Shown here: positions 29,842 through 39,087 of the stretch, piece by piece
Layout of the letters: each line of letters begins with the position of its first letter
How positions within the stretch are numbered: position 1 is the first letter of the stretch
Assembly (NCBI GenBank): GCA_003009755.1
Contig: PXUB01000004.1
Span: 1 to 61,756, forward strand
From: Thermoplasmatales archaeon SW_10_69_26
Lineage (GTDB): Archaea; Thermoplasmatota; SW-10-69-26
Direction: 5' to 3'
Length of the DNA: 61,756 nt
Made by a program: the position numbers and the translations under genes
The notes under the pieces: model-generated
The model's database searches: none
Told to the model about the DNA's origin: nothing
The model's input: the letters and a program-made list of their open reading frames with translations, nothing else

Positions 29842-32478
29842 GTGGTCCTGAACGACATCCGGGAGAAAGTCCCGGACCGGGTCGAGAAGCTCGTCCACGT
29901 CTCCTGGGAGTGGGTCGTGGTCGCCGTTCTGGCTCGGTTCATGTTCGTGACGCGGATGAAAACCTTCGACGAGTTCAACACCGACGCCGGAGTGTGGTTC
30001 TTCGGCACCGACGCCTACTACCACACCCGCCACGTCGTCTACACCGTCGCGAACTTCCCGAAGACGCTCGACTACGATGCCTTGACCCAGTACCCGCTGG
30101 GGACGACCGCCGGGCAGTTCGGGACCCTGTTCGACCAGATCGCGGCCGCGATGGCGTGGCTGTTGGGCCTCGTCGTGGACGGGGGTGCCCCCACGCGGGA
30201 CACCATCCTCGACGTGATGACCGCCTACCCGGCCATCCTCGGCGCGGTGGCGATCGTGCCGATCTACCTGGTCGTGCGGGACATGTTCGGTCGGGCGCCG
30301 GCGCTGTTCGCCGCCGTGGCGACCGCGCTGATCCCGGGCTCGTTCCTGATCCGCACGATCGCCGGCTTCAGCGACCACCACGGGCTCGAGATCGTGCTCT
30401 CGACGACCGCCGTCTGGGCCAGCTACCGCGCGTTCACCGCGTGGGAGGCCCGCGAGCTCACGCTCGAGGGCGTCGCCGACGACCCGGCGAGCCTCTACCA
30501 CGACCACCGGGGCGCGCTGGGGGTCTCGCTGTTGGCTGCCTTGGCCTTCTGGGCCTACCTGGCCGCGTGGCCGCCGGGCGTCCTGTTCGTCGGCATCGTC
30601 GGCCTGTGGTTCGTGCTGCAGACGATGGTCGAGACCGCCCGCGGGCAGGATCCGATCGATCCGATCGTGACCGGCGCGACCGTGTTCGGGTTCCTGAGCC
30701 TGATGATGATCCCCTACGCGCTGGGTAGCCCCCGCGGGGGGTTCTCCGCGTTGGACTTCACCTGGATGCAGCCCTCGGCTCCGCTGTTGGCCGGGCTCGG
30801 TCTGGTCGGGCTCGGCGCGCTGACGTGGGTCTGGCGGGACCGCGAGCTGCCGGACCCGGCCTACCCGTTCGCCGCGATCGGCGCTGGCCTGGCCGGCCTC
30901 GCCGTGCTGTGGGTGCTGTTGCCGGACCTCGTCGGGGAGACCCTGTCGGGCACCTCGTGGGTGACCGGGATCGGCGTCGACCCGACCCGCCGAACGATCC
31001 GGGAAGCCCAGCCGGCGGAGTTCGGCCGCCTGGGCAGCCAGTTCGGCTGGCTGTACATCAGCGCGGGCGTGGCCTTCGTGCTCGCCCTCGTCGGCGTCTT
31101 CGCCAAGCCCGAGCGGCGGACGAACACGCTGGTCGTCGTCTGGGCCACCCTGATGACGATGGGCACGTTCACGCAGTCGCGGTTCCTCTACTACCTGGCC
31201 GTCGCGGTCATCGTCCTGAACGGGTACCTCGCGTCCCGGTTGTTCGACGCCGCCGACGTCTTCGCCCGCGAGTCCCGCGAGCTCGACGAGGACGCCGAGC
31301 TGGGGTGGACCGGGTCCCACACAGCCGTCGTGGTCGTGCTCGCGCTGATCTTGCTGCCGACGAACGTGACCGGGTTCTGGGCGCCCTGCGACGGGTCGAC
31401 GAACGCCTGGTCGGCCGCCGGCTGCTTCGGCGGACCGGGCGAAAGTCGCCTGTGGTCGGAGGAGCTGGGCTGGATGGAGGACAACACGGCCGATCCCCAG
31501 CTGGGCTTGCGGGACACCTTCGAGCAGCCCGACGCCGAGCGCTACGCGTATCCGCAGGACATGTACGGCGTGTTGTCCTGGTGGGACTACGGGCACCAGA
31601 TCCTCTACGACGGCGAACGGGCGCCGGTCGCCAACCCCTTCCAGCAGCAAGCGCCGCTGGCCAGCCAGATCTTCACCGCGCCCAACGAATCCCGCGCGCT
31701 CGACCACTTGGACGAGTACCTGGGCGACGACAACCACGCCCGCTACCTCATGATCGACGACGCGATGGCTGCCACGAAGCTCGGGGCCATCACCGTGTGG
31801 GCGGGCGAGCGCGACACCTACGAGGAGGGGCAGCTCCGCACCTACGACGCCGAGCAGCAACAGCGCCCGCTCGAGTTGCGCAGCCCCAGCGACGAGGTGC
31901 GCAGCTGGTTCCTGCAGGACGTCTACCACAACGACGGGGACGGCATGCACCACTTCCGGCTCGTCAAGGAGCATCCCCAGTTCACGCTCATCGGCAGCTC
32001 GGCCCAGGTCACCGACCAGGGCTCGCGCGTCTCCGGGTACAACACGTTCCTGGCGCGCGGCTCGTGGGACGATCTCAGCGACATCCAGCGTGACCAGGCC
32101 TACCCCGGGCGGGGCGACACCGTCATCTACGACGCCCAGCCCGAGTCGCGGTTGAAGACCTACGAACGGGTGCCGGGCGCTCACCTCGTCGGCGAGGCCG
32201 CGCCCGGCACGACCGTGAACGCCTCCCTGGACCTGGAGGCGAAGACGAGCGGGCGTCCGTTCACCTACGAGGTGAGCCAGGAGGTCGGCGAGGACGGCCG
32301 GTTCAACCTGACGGTCGCCTACAGCACGGACGACACCGTCGGGCCCGCCGAGGGCGGCACCGACCAAGCCGTCGAGGCTGTCGGCTCCTACACGGTGGAG
32401 ATCGGGAGCCAGACGACCCAGGTCGACGTGCCCGAACCGGCCGTGCTGGACGGGCAGCCGGTCCCGGTCGGGTCCTAG
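29842..32478 (+). CDS. aglB: Archaeal oligosaccharyltransferase AglB (STT3)
   Basis: 878 residues. AglB moves lipid-linked glycans to Asn of N-x-S/T sites on the outer face of the membrane. The N-terminal half is polytopic with the metal-binding FFGTDAYYHTRHV (Asp57) and SDHHG. The catalytic WWDYG is at residues 580-584, followed by a soluble globular domain ending in beta-rich EYEVSQEV-type modules. The GTG at 29842 fits the TATA box, so the mRNA is leaderless. Many exported proteins in this window are rich in sequons and are likely substrates. Confidence 0.95.
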   Translation: MVLNDIREKVPDRVEKLVHVSWEWVVVAVLARFMFVTRMKTFDEFNTDAGVWFFGTDAYYHTRHVVYTVANFPKTLDYDALTQYPLGTTAGQFGTLFDQIAAAMAWLLGLVVDGGAPTRDTILDVMTAYPAILGAVAIVPIYLVVRDMFGRAPALFAAVATALIPGSFLIRTIAGFSDHHGLEIVLSTTAVWASYRAFTAWEARELTLEGVADDPASLYHDHRGALGVSLLAALAFWAYLAAWPPGVLFVGIVGLWFVLQTMVETARGQDPIDPIVTGATVFGFLSLMMIPYALGSPRGGFSALDFTWMQPSAPLLAGLGLVGLGALTWVWRDRELPDPAYPFAAIGAGLAGLAVLWVLLPDLVGETLSGTSWVTGIGVDPTRRTIREAQPAEFGRLGSQFGWLYISAGVAFVLALVGVFAKPERRTNTLVVVWATLMTMGTFTQSRFLYYLAVAVIVLNGYLASRLFDAADVFARESRELDEDAELGWTGSHTAVVVVLALILLPTNVTGFWAPCDGSTNAWSAAGCFGGPGESRLWSEELGWMEDNTADPQLGLRDTFEQPDAERYAYPQDMYGVLSWWDYGHQILYDGERAPVANPFQQQAPLASQIFTAPNESRALDHLDEYLGDDNHARYLMIDDAMAATKLGAITVWAGERDTYEEGQLRTYDAEQQQRPLELRSPSDEVRSWFLQDVYHNDGDGMHHFRLVKEHPQFTLIGSSAQVTDQGSRVSGYNTFLARGSWDDLSDIQRDQAYPGRGDTVIYDAQPESRLKTYERVPGAHLVGEAAPGTTVNASLDLEAKTSGRPFTYEVSQEVGEDGRFNLTVAYSTDDTVGPAEGGTDQAVEAVGSYTVEIGSQTTQVDVPEPAVLDGQPVPVGS

Positions 32479-35010
32479 TCAGGGTTCGGTCGCCACGCGC
32501 ACGGCGAACCCGGTCGCGATCAGCGGGATCGAGGCCCACACCAGGTTGACGGCGGGCAGGCGCTCGACGCCCATGGCCACGGCCTCGACCTCGCCGGTCA
32601 GGTCCGCCGGCCGGGGGCCGTTGGCCTCGATCCAGGTCGCGTTGGCGCCCGGTTGGTCGACGCGGATCGCCAACGGCGTGCTCGTGTCGGCGTTCAAGGC
32701 CACGTCGCCCCACCAGGCGCGGGCCGAGGGCGAGCCCTCCGGCACGAAGCTGCCCTGCCCGGCCAACCCGGTGGAGGGCGAGTACGACAGCGCCAGCGTC
32801 TCCTCGGCGACGAAGCCCTCGCCGCGCGTCACGTGCACGGTGGCGCTAACCCGGTCCGTGCGGCCGTCGCCGTCCCCGTCCTCCAAGGCTCCGTCGACGA
32901 GCTCGACCTCGTGGGCACCCACATCGGCCGGCTGCCCGCGGACGACGGGCTCGCCCTGGTCGAACGTCCAGGTGCTGGCACCGTAGGTGGACAAGGCGAC
33001 GCCGAGCACGAGCACGGCCAACCCGGCGTGGATCAATGGCACGCCGACGGTTACCAAGGAGCCCTGCTCCGTGCTGCGGCGGTCGACGAGGCCCGCCAGG
33101 AGGGCTGCCAGGGCGCCAAGGCCGTAGCCGACGGCTAGCACGCCCAACGCGGGGCCGACCCATCGCCCGGCTCGCCCGCGCGTCTCGACGAAGGGAGCCA
33201 CGATCGCACCCAGGCTGGCCGCCAGCCCGACCACGAGGTAGCCCGGCGGCGACGCCAGGGACAGGCCAGCCACGGTGACGGCGCCTGGCCAGGCCCACTG
33301 CACCAGGCCCAGCAGGCCCGCCCCCCCCAGCAGTCCGGCCCGCCAGCGCGCCCGGCGGTCGCCTTGCGGGGTGGCTCGACGCAGGTACACCACGCCGAGG
33401 GCGCCCAGCGTGACCAAGCCGACGGGCACGGCGGCCCACGCCCACGAGCCGGTGAGGAACCGAGCCAGCAGGCCCACGCCCAGGCCGCCGCCGACGGAGA
33501 CCCGCCGGGTGGACCACGCGCCGGGGTGGAAGGCCAACCCGACGAGGCCGAGCACGGCCGCGCCGAGGTAGGGAGCTCGCGCCCAGTACACGTCGGCGCG
33601 GTAGCCGTTCACGCCGAGCACGAGCAACAGCCCGCTCGCCACCGCGATCAACGCCAACAGGGCGGCGGCCAGCGTCAGCTGACCTCCGCGCGTCCGGGCC
33701 GAGACGGGCGTGTCCTCCGGCGAGCGCAGCAGCCCGTACGCCAGCGGGACGGCGGCGACGGCGACGACGAGCATCACGCCGACCAGCGGGCGACCGAAGC
33801 TGAGAGCCCCGGCCGTGGCGGCGAGGACCTGCACGGTCTGCGTCGGCGCCAGCAGGCCGGCGAGCCCGATCGCGGCGTACACGCCGGCCACCACGCCCCA
33901 CCAACGCCCGCCCTCGTCGGTCTCGCGGGCGTGGAAGGCCGCCATCGCGCTCGTGGCGGCGCCGAGACCGAGGGCGAACAGGCGGGTGGCGAAGGCGGGC
34001 TGGAAGCCGGCCTCGACGGCGGCCGTCAGCCGCTGCATCGGGTCCTCGATGGCGACCGACAACCCGACCGGCAGGAACGCGTGCACGCTCGACCACAACC
34101 CGGTGCGGGTGACGAAGGAGCCGAACAGGACGAGCACGAAGGCCAACACGGCCGAACTCGGCGTCAACAGTCCCAGCCATCCGCGCCGGTTCACGGGGGC
34201 CGCGTGCAGGTACACCGTCAACGCCAGGAACGGGAGCAGGTTGGCGACCTCGACGGGGTCCCAGATCCAGTACCCGCCGAAGGAGAGGACGTTGTAGGCC
34301 CACAACCCGCCAAGCGTGAGCGCCGCCAGGAAGGACAGCCACGCGGCCCGGGCCCACGGGCGGGCCCGCTGGCGGGTGTTCTCGCCGGTGAACAGGTGCA
34401 CCAGGCCGTAGGCGAAGGGGATCGCGGTCAGGCCGTAGGCGAGGAACTCGACGACGGGGTGGATGCTCATGTACGGGCTCTCGAGCAAGGGGTTGAGGCC
34501 GTCGCCGGCCGGGCGCAGGCTCGTCGGCGAGGGGCCGGAGGCCCCCAGCTGGAAGCCCTCCTCGGCGGTGAGGCCGTAGAGGGCGGTCTCCGCGCCCAGG
34601 TGAAGGGCGACAGGTGCCACGAGCAGCACCGTGGCGACGAGCAACAGCACGGTGCGGGCCCGCCGCCAGGCGCGGCCGGTGGCGCGGCGGGTCTCGAACG
34701 CGGTGGCGGTGGCGATCACGCCCGACCACAGGAGGAACGTGCCGGCTTGGCCGCCCCAGACGCCGGCGACGCGCAGCCACCAGGGGTAGGAGCGGTCGAC
34801 GTTCTCCCAGACGTAGAAGACCGACAGGTCCCCGCGGAGGAACGCCCAGACGAGCACGAGCAGGCTCAGACCCGTGGCGGCCGCGGCCGCGGTCGGGAGG
34901 CGCCGGGCGGCGGGTCGGAACCGTGGCCAGGCGTGGCTGGCGGCGCTGGCGAGCAGGGCCAGCGTGGTGGCGGCGGCCGCCAACCAAACGGTCCCGGTGA
35001 CCGGCGTCAT
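32479..35010 (-). CDS. ccmF: Cytochrome c maturation haem lyase CcmF
   Basis: 843 residues with about 15 membrane helices. CcmF joins haem to apocytochrome c. Family motifs: WGGQAGTFLLWSGVI near residue 85 and the WWD-type haem-handling FGGYWIWDPVEVANLLPFLALTVYLHA near residue 255. The last 150 residues form an extracytoplasmic domain rich in beta strands. ATG 35010 overlaps the stop of the upstream TlpA-like gene as ATGA. The stop directly abuts that of aglB. Confidence 0.92.
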   Translation of the reverse strand: MTPVTGTVWLAAAATTLALLASAASHAWPRFRPAARRLPTAAAAATGLSLLVLVWAFLRGDLSVFYVWENVDRSYPWWLRVAGVWGGQAGTFLLWSGVIATATAFETRRATGRAWRRARTVLLLVATVLLVAPVALHLGAETALYGLTAEEGFQLGASGPSPTSLRPAGDGLNPLLESPYMSIHPVVEFLAYGLTAIPFAYGLVHLFTGENTRQRARPWARAAWLSFLAALTLGGLWAYNVLSFGGYWIWDPVEVANLLPFLALTVYLHAAPVNRRGWLGLLTPSSAVLAFVLVLFGSFVTRTGLWSSVHAFLPVGLSVAIEDPMQRLTAAVEAGFQPAFATRLFALGLGAATSAMAAFHARETDEGGRWWGVVAGVYAAIGLAGLLAPTQTVQVLAATAGALSFGRPLVGVMLVVAVAAVPLAYGLLRSPEDTPVSARTRGGQLTLAAALLALIAVASGLLLVLGVNGYRADVYWARAPYLGAAVLGLVGLAFHPGAWSTRRVSVGGGLGVGLLARFLTGSWAWAAVPVGLVTLGALGVVYLRRATPQGDRRARWRAGLLGGAGLLGLVQWAWPGAVTVAGLSLASPPGYLVVGLAASLGAIVAPFVETRGRAGRWVGPALGVLAVGYGLGALAALLAGLVDRRSTEQGSLVTVGVPLIHAGLAVLVLGVALSTYGASTWTFDQGEPVVRGQPADVGAHEVELVDGALEDGDGDGRTDRVSATVHVTRGEGFVAEETLALSYSPSTGLAGQGSFVPEGSPSARAWWGDVALNADTSTPLAIRVDQPGANATWIEANGPRPADLTGEVEAVAMGVERLPAVNLVWASIPLIATGFAVRVATEP

Positions 35011-36257
35011 GCCTGATCCCCGCTGTTCTCGGTGAGGAGCCCCTCGAGGATGGCCACGACGCGGTCGTGGTCGGCGACGCCGGTCTCGACGTGGCGGATC
35101 ACGCCCTGCGCGTCGACGATGACCTCGGTCGAGAGCGTGCCCACGCCGTAGTCGCTGGCGACCTCCCCCTGCTCGTCCACGGCGACCGGCCACGTGATGC
35201 CGTGCTCGTCGACGAACGACCCCAGCGACGAGGGCGACTCCCACGGATCGACGCCGATCGAGACGATCTGCACCCGGTCGCCGAACTCGTCGCGCAGCTG
35301 GGTGAGGTGGCCGGCGTTCTCGGCGCAGCTGGGGCACCACGTCGCGAAGAACTCGACGACGACGGGGTGGCCCAGCATGGCGTCGAGGCTGATCGTCTCG
35401 CCCGCGAGCGTCGTCAGCTCGAAGGAGGGAGCCCGCGTCTGGCCCTCGGGCGGTCCACGGACGTCGACCAGGTTCGCGTACACGGTGTAGGTCTCGCCGG
35501 CGCGGGGGTGGTTGCCGTCGACGGTGAAGGTCCGGTCGCCCGCCTCGACCACGGTGAGGTAGGTGTCGAGGTCGGCGGCCTGCACGCTCGTGCCGGCCTG
35601 GGCCTGGTGGCGGACGACGAGGTGATCCTCGGTCCAGTCGACGAGCTCGGATCCGAACAGGCAAAAGCGCTCGTTGCACCAGTCGTCGACCGCGAGCTGG
35701 CGACCGACGTCCTCGTCGGTGGGCTCGATCTCGAAGGAGCCGTTGGCGGTCGGGCTCCCGTTCCACGTGTGTCCGTAGGCCCGCGAGCTATCGACGATGC
35801 GCGGCAGCTGTTGGACCCGCTCGTGCTCCTCGACGAGGGCCTCGCGGTGGGGTCCCCAGGCTTGCACGTCCTCGACCAGGCGGTGCTCGTCCTCGGTCAG
35901 CCCCTTGAGGTGGTCGACGAGGGCGTCGGTGAGCGGGCTCGCGTTGGCGAACGCCGGTGGGAGATGGGCCGGGCGATCGCCGGCGAGCACGTAGCGCTGG
36001 CGGGCATCGGGGCAGCCTCGGGCGCCGAGGGCGGGCAACCGATCGCCGCACAGCTCGGTGGTGTCGGTGTCGGTGTCGGGCCAGGCAACGTCCCCGCCGT
36101 CGGCGACGACGAGCTCGATCTCGGCCAAGTCGCCGCGACGAGCCGTCAGCTGGGTCGAGGGACCGGAGATGCAGCCGGTGAAGACCGAGCCGACCACGAG
36201 GAGGGCGACGAGCCACGCCCCCGCGCTCGCCGTCGAGCGGCCATCTGGGGGGCCCAC
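35007..36257 (-). CDS. Lipoprotein with C-terminal TlpA/CcmG-like thioredoxin domain
   Basis: 416 residues from GTG 36257 (TATA-like CGTTTTTGAAGG about 26 bases upstream). Signal and lipobox FTGC near residue 29. Residues 30-265 are a domain I do not recognise, with cysteines (ELCGDR, RGCPDAR, WCNERFC) that could pair. Residues 270-416 are a TlpA/ResA/CcmG-type thioredoxin domain with active site WCPSC, FFATWCPSCAENAGHL. It would keep apocytochrome cysteines reduced for haem attachment. Coupled to ccmF by an ATGA overlap. Confidence 0.85.
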   Translation of the reverse strand: MGPPDGRSTASAGAWLVALLVVGSVFTGCISGPSTQLTARRGDLAEIELVVADGGDVAWPDTDTDTTELCGDRLPALGARGCPDARQRYVLAGDRPAHLPPAFANASPLTDALVDHLKGLTEDEHRLVEDVQAWGPHREALVEEHERVQQLPRIVDSSRAYGHTWNGSPTANGSFEIEPTDEDVGRQLAVDDWCNERFCLFGSELVDWTEDHLVVRHQAQAGTSVQAADLDTYLTVVEAGDRTFTVDGNHPRAGETYTVYANLVDVRGPPEGQTRAPSFELTTLAGETISLDAMLGHPVVVEFFATWCPSCAENAGHLTQLRDEFGDRVQIVSIGVDPWESPSSLGSFVDEHGITWPVAVDEQGEVASDYGVGTLSTEVIVDAQGVIRHVETGVADHDRVVAILEGLLTENSGDQA

Positions 36258-36409
36258 GCCGACGCGAGGAAGCGACTCCTTCAAAAACGTTGCCGGATAT
36301 GGCCCCACCGGATGCGGCTCCCAGGGACGCTGTCTCGCCCGTCCTCGTGGCCAGGCCCCCACGAGCACGGCTATCCCGCCCCACGGAGCCGCCCTGCGGG
36401 GGCTCACCC

Positions 36410-37039
36410 GTGAGCTCGCTCGTGCGCGTCCGCGACCTCGTGCACGTCTACGACCGCCGACCGGTCCTGTCGGTGCCCGAGCTCGACGTGCCCGCCGGCC
36501 GATGGCACGTGGCCGGCCCCAACGGCGCCGGCAAGACGACCCTCCTGGGCATCCTGTCGACGTTGATCCGCCCCACGCGCGGGGAGATCGCGGTCGCCGG
36601 TCACCCCTTGCCCGAGCAGGCCCGCCAGGCGCGGGCCCGCCTGGGCTACGTCGGCCACGAACCCAGCCTGCACCCCGACCTGGCCGCCCGCGAGGCCCTG
36701 GCCATGCACGCGGGGTTCCACGAGGTCCCCCAGGCCCGCGTGGACGAGGCGCTGGCGACGTGGAGCCTAGCCGAACGGGGCTCGCGGTCGGTAGCCGAGC
36801 TGTCCTTCGGCCAACGCCGCCGGCTGGACCTGGCTCGGGCCCTGCTGCACGAGCCCGAGGTCCTCCTCCTCGACGAGCCGGCCCGCGGCCTCGACGAGGC
36901 CGGCCAAGCCACGCTGGCAGACCAGCTGGCCGGGGACGGCCCCGAGCTGGTCCTCGTCGGGGCGCCCGAACGGGCTCCTGTCGAGGTCGACGGGAAGATC
37001 CAGCTGGCCGACGGACGTGTGCAGGAGGCGCCGGCGTGA
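36410..37039 (+). CDS. ccmA: Haem export ABC transporter ATPase CcmA
   Basis: 209 residues from GTG 36410. Walker A GPNGAGKTT near residue 38, signature LSFGQRRRLDLARALL near residue 137, Walker B VLLLDEPARGLDEAG. With CcmB and CcmC it forms the CcmABCD complex that loads haem for cytochrome c biogenesis. The frame is open to 36290 but the extra N-terminus is Pro/Arg-rich and unlike the family, so GTG 36410 is preferred. The stop overlaps ccmB as GTGA. Confidence 0.87.
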   Translation: MSSLVRVRDLVHVYDRRPVLSVPELDVPAGRWHVAGPNGAGKTTLLGILSTLIRPTRGEIAVAGHPLPEQARQARARLGYVGHEPSLHPDLAAREALAMHAGFHEVPQARVDEALATWSLAERGSRSVAELSFGQRRRLDLARALLHEPEVLLLDEPARGLDEAGQATLADQLAGDGPELVLVGAPERAPVEVDGKIQLADGRVQEAPA

Positions 37040-37692
37040 TCGGCTCGCTGCTGGGGCACCACCTGCGGTGGCTGGCCTCGGCCCGCGACGTGGTCGCCAC
37101 GGCCCTGCTAGCCGTGGCCGTCGTCGGGCTCGTGGGCCTGTTGGCTCTCCACGATGCGCCCGACAGCGCCCGGGCCGCGGCCGCCATCGTGTGGCTGGTC
37201 GCCGCCATCGGTGGCCTGCTGGCCGGGGCCCGCGTCATCGCCGCCGAACGCCAAGGCGGCGGCCTGCGCGGCGTGCTGTTGGCGCCGGTCGACCGGCGGG
37301 ACGTGTTCCTGGCCCGCGGGTTGGCCTTGGGCTTGATCGCGGGCCTGGCCACCGCCGCCGCGCTCGCCGCGACGGTCGTGTTCTTCCCGACGCTGCCCGG
37401 CCACGGCGATCCCCGGCTCGTAGCCATCCCTGTGATCGCGGCGATCGGGCTCGGCCCGCTGGGCGCCTTGACGGGGCTGGCCTCGCTGTCGACCAGCGTC
37501 GGCGAGCTGCTGGCCACCGGGCTGGCGTTGCCGGTCTCGGGCCCGCTGATCGTGGCCGGCCTCCACGCCACCGAGGACCTGCTGGCGCGCTCGGCCGGCT
37601 GGGAGGCAAGCCTTACCTTCGCCACCGGGTATGCCGTGATGGTGGCTGCGCTCGCCTACCTCGTCAGCGAGCCCGCGACGGAGGTGGCCTGA
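37036..37692 (+). CDS. ccmB: Haem exporter membrane subunit CcmB
   Basis: 218 residues with six hydrophobic helices. AERQGGGLRGVLLAPVDRRDVFLARGLALGL is the family-defining region, and the C-terminal half (IGLGPLGALTGLASLSTSVGELLA) is also typical. GTG 37036 overlaps the ccmA stop and the stop overlaps the ccmC ATG, so the three are co-translated. Confidence 0.88.
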   Translation: MIGSLLGHHLRWLASARDVVATALLAVAVVGLVGLLALHDAPDSARAAAAIVWLVAAIGGLLAGARVIAAERQGGGLRGVLLAPVDRRDVFLARGLALGLIAGLATAAALAATVVFFPTLPGHGDPRLVAIPVIAAIGLGPLGALTGLASLSTSVGELLATGLALPVSGPLIVAGLHATEDLLARSAGWEASLTFATGYAVMVAALAYLVSEPATEVA

Positions 37693-38360
37693 TGGATCGC
37701 GAGCGCTGGCTGGCCCCGATCCTGGCCGCCGGCGCCGGCCTCGTCGGCGCCGCGATCGCGGCCTCGCCCACCCCGCCCGAGTGCCTCCCCGGCACCCGTG
37801 TGCCGGGCTGCTGGGAGTACGCGCTCGGGCAACGCCTTCTCTACGTGCACGTGCCCTTAGCCTGGGTCGCCTACCTCGGGTTCATCGGAGCCACGATTGG
37901 CGCCGTGCTCGTCCTCGCAAGGGACAGCGAGCCCGCCGGCCGCTGGATGCGGGCCGCCAACGAGACCACCACGATCTTCGCCGCCAGCGCGCTCGCCGCC
38001 GGGTTGGCCTGGAGCTACGAGTTCCCGATCTACGACCCCTTGGCGGACGCCAAGGTGCAAGCCACGATCGTGCTCGTGGCCGCCCTCGTCGGCCTGTGGA
38101 CGCTGGCCGCCAGCGCCAACCCCGCCCAGCGCGACCGCCTGGTTGCCAGCCTGACCCCGGTCGCCTTCCTGAGCGTGCCCGCCAGCTACTACGCCTCCCG
38201 GCTCGTGTCCCCGCACCCGGACTTCCTGCGGGAGACCGAGCTCACCCTCGTCACCGGCCTGCTGCTGGCCGCCGCCACGGTCGGCTTCGCCCTCCTGTGG
38301 CTGGGCATCACGTGGCTGCGGCAACGCACCCTCCGCCTGGAGGAACGACCCCTATGGTGA
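37692..38360 (+). CDS. ccmC: Haem-handling protein CcmC, atypical WWD region
   Basis: 222 residues, six helices. The first conserved histidine is in YVHVPLAWVAYLGF and the second in LVSPHPDF. Between them, where CcmC normally has the haem-holding tryptophan-rich WWD motif, this protein reads LAWSYEFPIYDPLADAKVQA, with a single Trp and the Asp kept. Gene order (A-B-C-D) and both histidines support CcmC. Its start overlaps the ccmB stop and its end overlaps the next small gene by 7 bases. Confidence 0.82.
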   Translation: MDRERWLAPILAAGAGLVGAAIAASPTPPECLPGTRVPGCWEYALGQRLLYVHVPLAWVAYLGFIGATIGAVLVLARDSEPAGRWMRAANETTTIFAASALAAGLAWSYEFPIYDPLADAKVQATIVLVAALVGLWTLAASANPAQRDRLVASLTPVAFLSVPASYYASRLVSPHPDFLRETELTLVTGLLLAAATVGFALLWLGITWLRQRTLRLEERPLW

Positions 38361-38500
38361 GCCCCCAACTCCTGCTCGGCCTCGGCCTCGCGCTCCCGCT
38401 CGTCGCGATCGGCGGCTACGTCGCCTGGCTCAGCCAACGCGTCACGGAGCTCGAAGAACGCGTCGAAGAGGACGCTGGCCCAGCGACACGTGACGAATAA
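38354..38500 (+). CDS. CcmD-like small membrane protein
   Basis: 48 residues from ATG 38354. One N-terminal membrane helix (LLLGLGLALPLVAIGGYVAWL) followed by a charged coiled coil SQRVTELEERVEED. Size, topology and position after ccmC match CcmD, which is too short to identify by sequence alone. Overlaps ccmC. Confidence 0.65.
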   Translation: MVSPQLLLGLGLALPLVAIGGYVAWLSQRVTELEERVEEDAGPATRDE

Positions 38501-38501
38501 G

Positions 38502-38542
38502 GTGGACCACAGAGGCACAGAGGAGACAGAGGTCCACAGAGG
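38502..38542. repeat. ACAGAGG repeats enclosed by an inverted repeat
   Basis: GTGGACC (38502-38508) pairs with GGTCCAC (38531-38537). Between and after them are CACAGAGG, CACAGAGG, GACAGAGG and CACAGAGG units. It starts 2 bases after the CcmD-like stop, so it could act as a terminator or RNA-processing hairpin. Similar ACAGAGG-type repeats occur in many environmental genomes. Confidence 0.55.
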
Positions 38543-38599
38543 AGGGACGGTCGGCAGAGAGGGGTAGCAAGGCAGGAGAGGACGATGGAGGCGGGGGAC

Positions 38600-38930
38600 G
38601 GCGAGGTCGGACAGTTCGCGTGCGAGTGTCCGCAGCTCGCACGTCGTTCTCGAAGACCAGCGGTGTAACCGTCTTGACGGCGATGGGCGGGACGCCGGCG
38701 GTCGACGACCATCGTGGTGACCTCGTCCAACCCAGCTTGCCTACGCGGCGGCAGGATGGGGAGGTCGCCTCCGTGTTCCAGCTACCACCGCAGGCGCGCG
38801 TGGCGGGGTGCAGGACGCGATTGTCCCCCTCGGAGACGACGTGAATGTCCCCCACCTCGTCCAGCGCGATCCGGGGATGCCATCCTTCCTCGGCCAACCC
38901 GGATCGGGCCCAGCCATCGTCGGGATCCGT
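38600..38930 (-). pseudogene. Decayed fragment of a repeat-rich surface protein
   Basis: On the minus strand one frame reads EEGWHPRIALDEVGDIHVVSEGDNRVLHPATRACGGSWNTE (about 38910-38770), a unit typical of beta-propeller-like repeat proteins (WxPxIALD.xGxxHV...). Then other frames continue with LDEVTTMVVD and PPIAVK, QDGYTAGLRERR, as a second diverged unit would. No single frame spans it, so at least two frameshifts have accumulated. Together with the neighbouring repeats this is a decayed stretch between ccm and sdh. Confidence 0.4.
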
Positions 38931-39087
38931 TGTGGTGGTTGCCAACCGCGACCGCCGCTGGCTTTTGCTATCCTCCGACCCCCGCTTTCCCCCTTGGTGC
39001 CCTCTGCTTGCCCACTCCCCTGCGTGCCCCTCCCCGTTTCCACGGGAACCGCCGGAAACGTCGAGCCTACCCCGTCGGGGACGACGG

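Noticed and set aside
35011-35766. N-terminal extension of ccmF beyond ATG 35010
   Set aside because: It lies inside the coding region of the TlpA-like protein in another frame and adds Arg-rich sequence not seen in CcmF.
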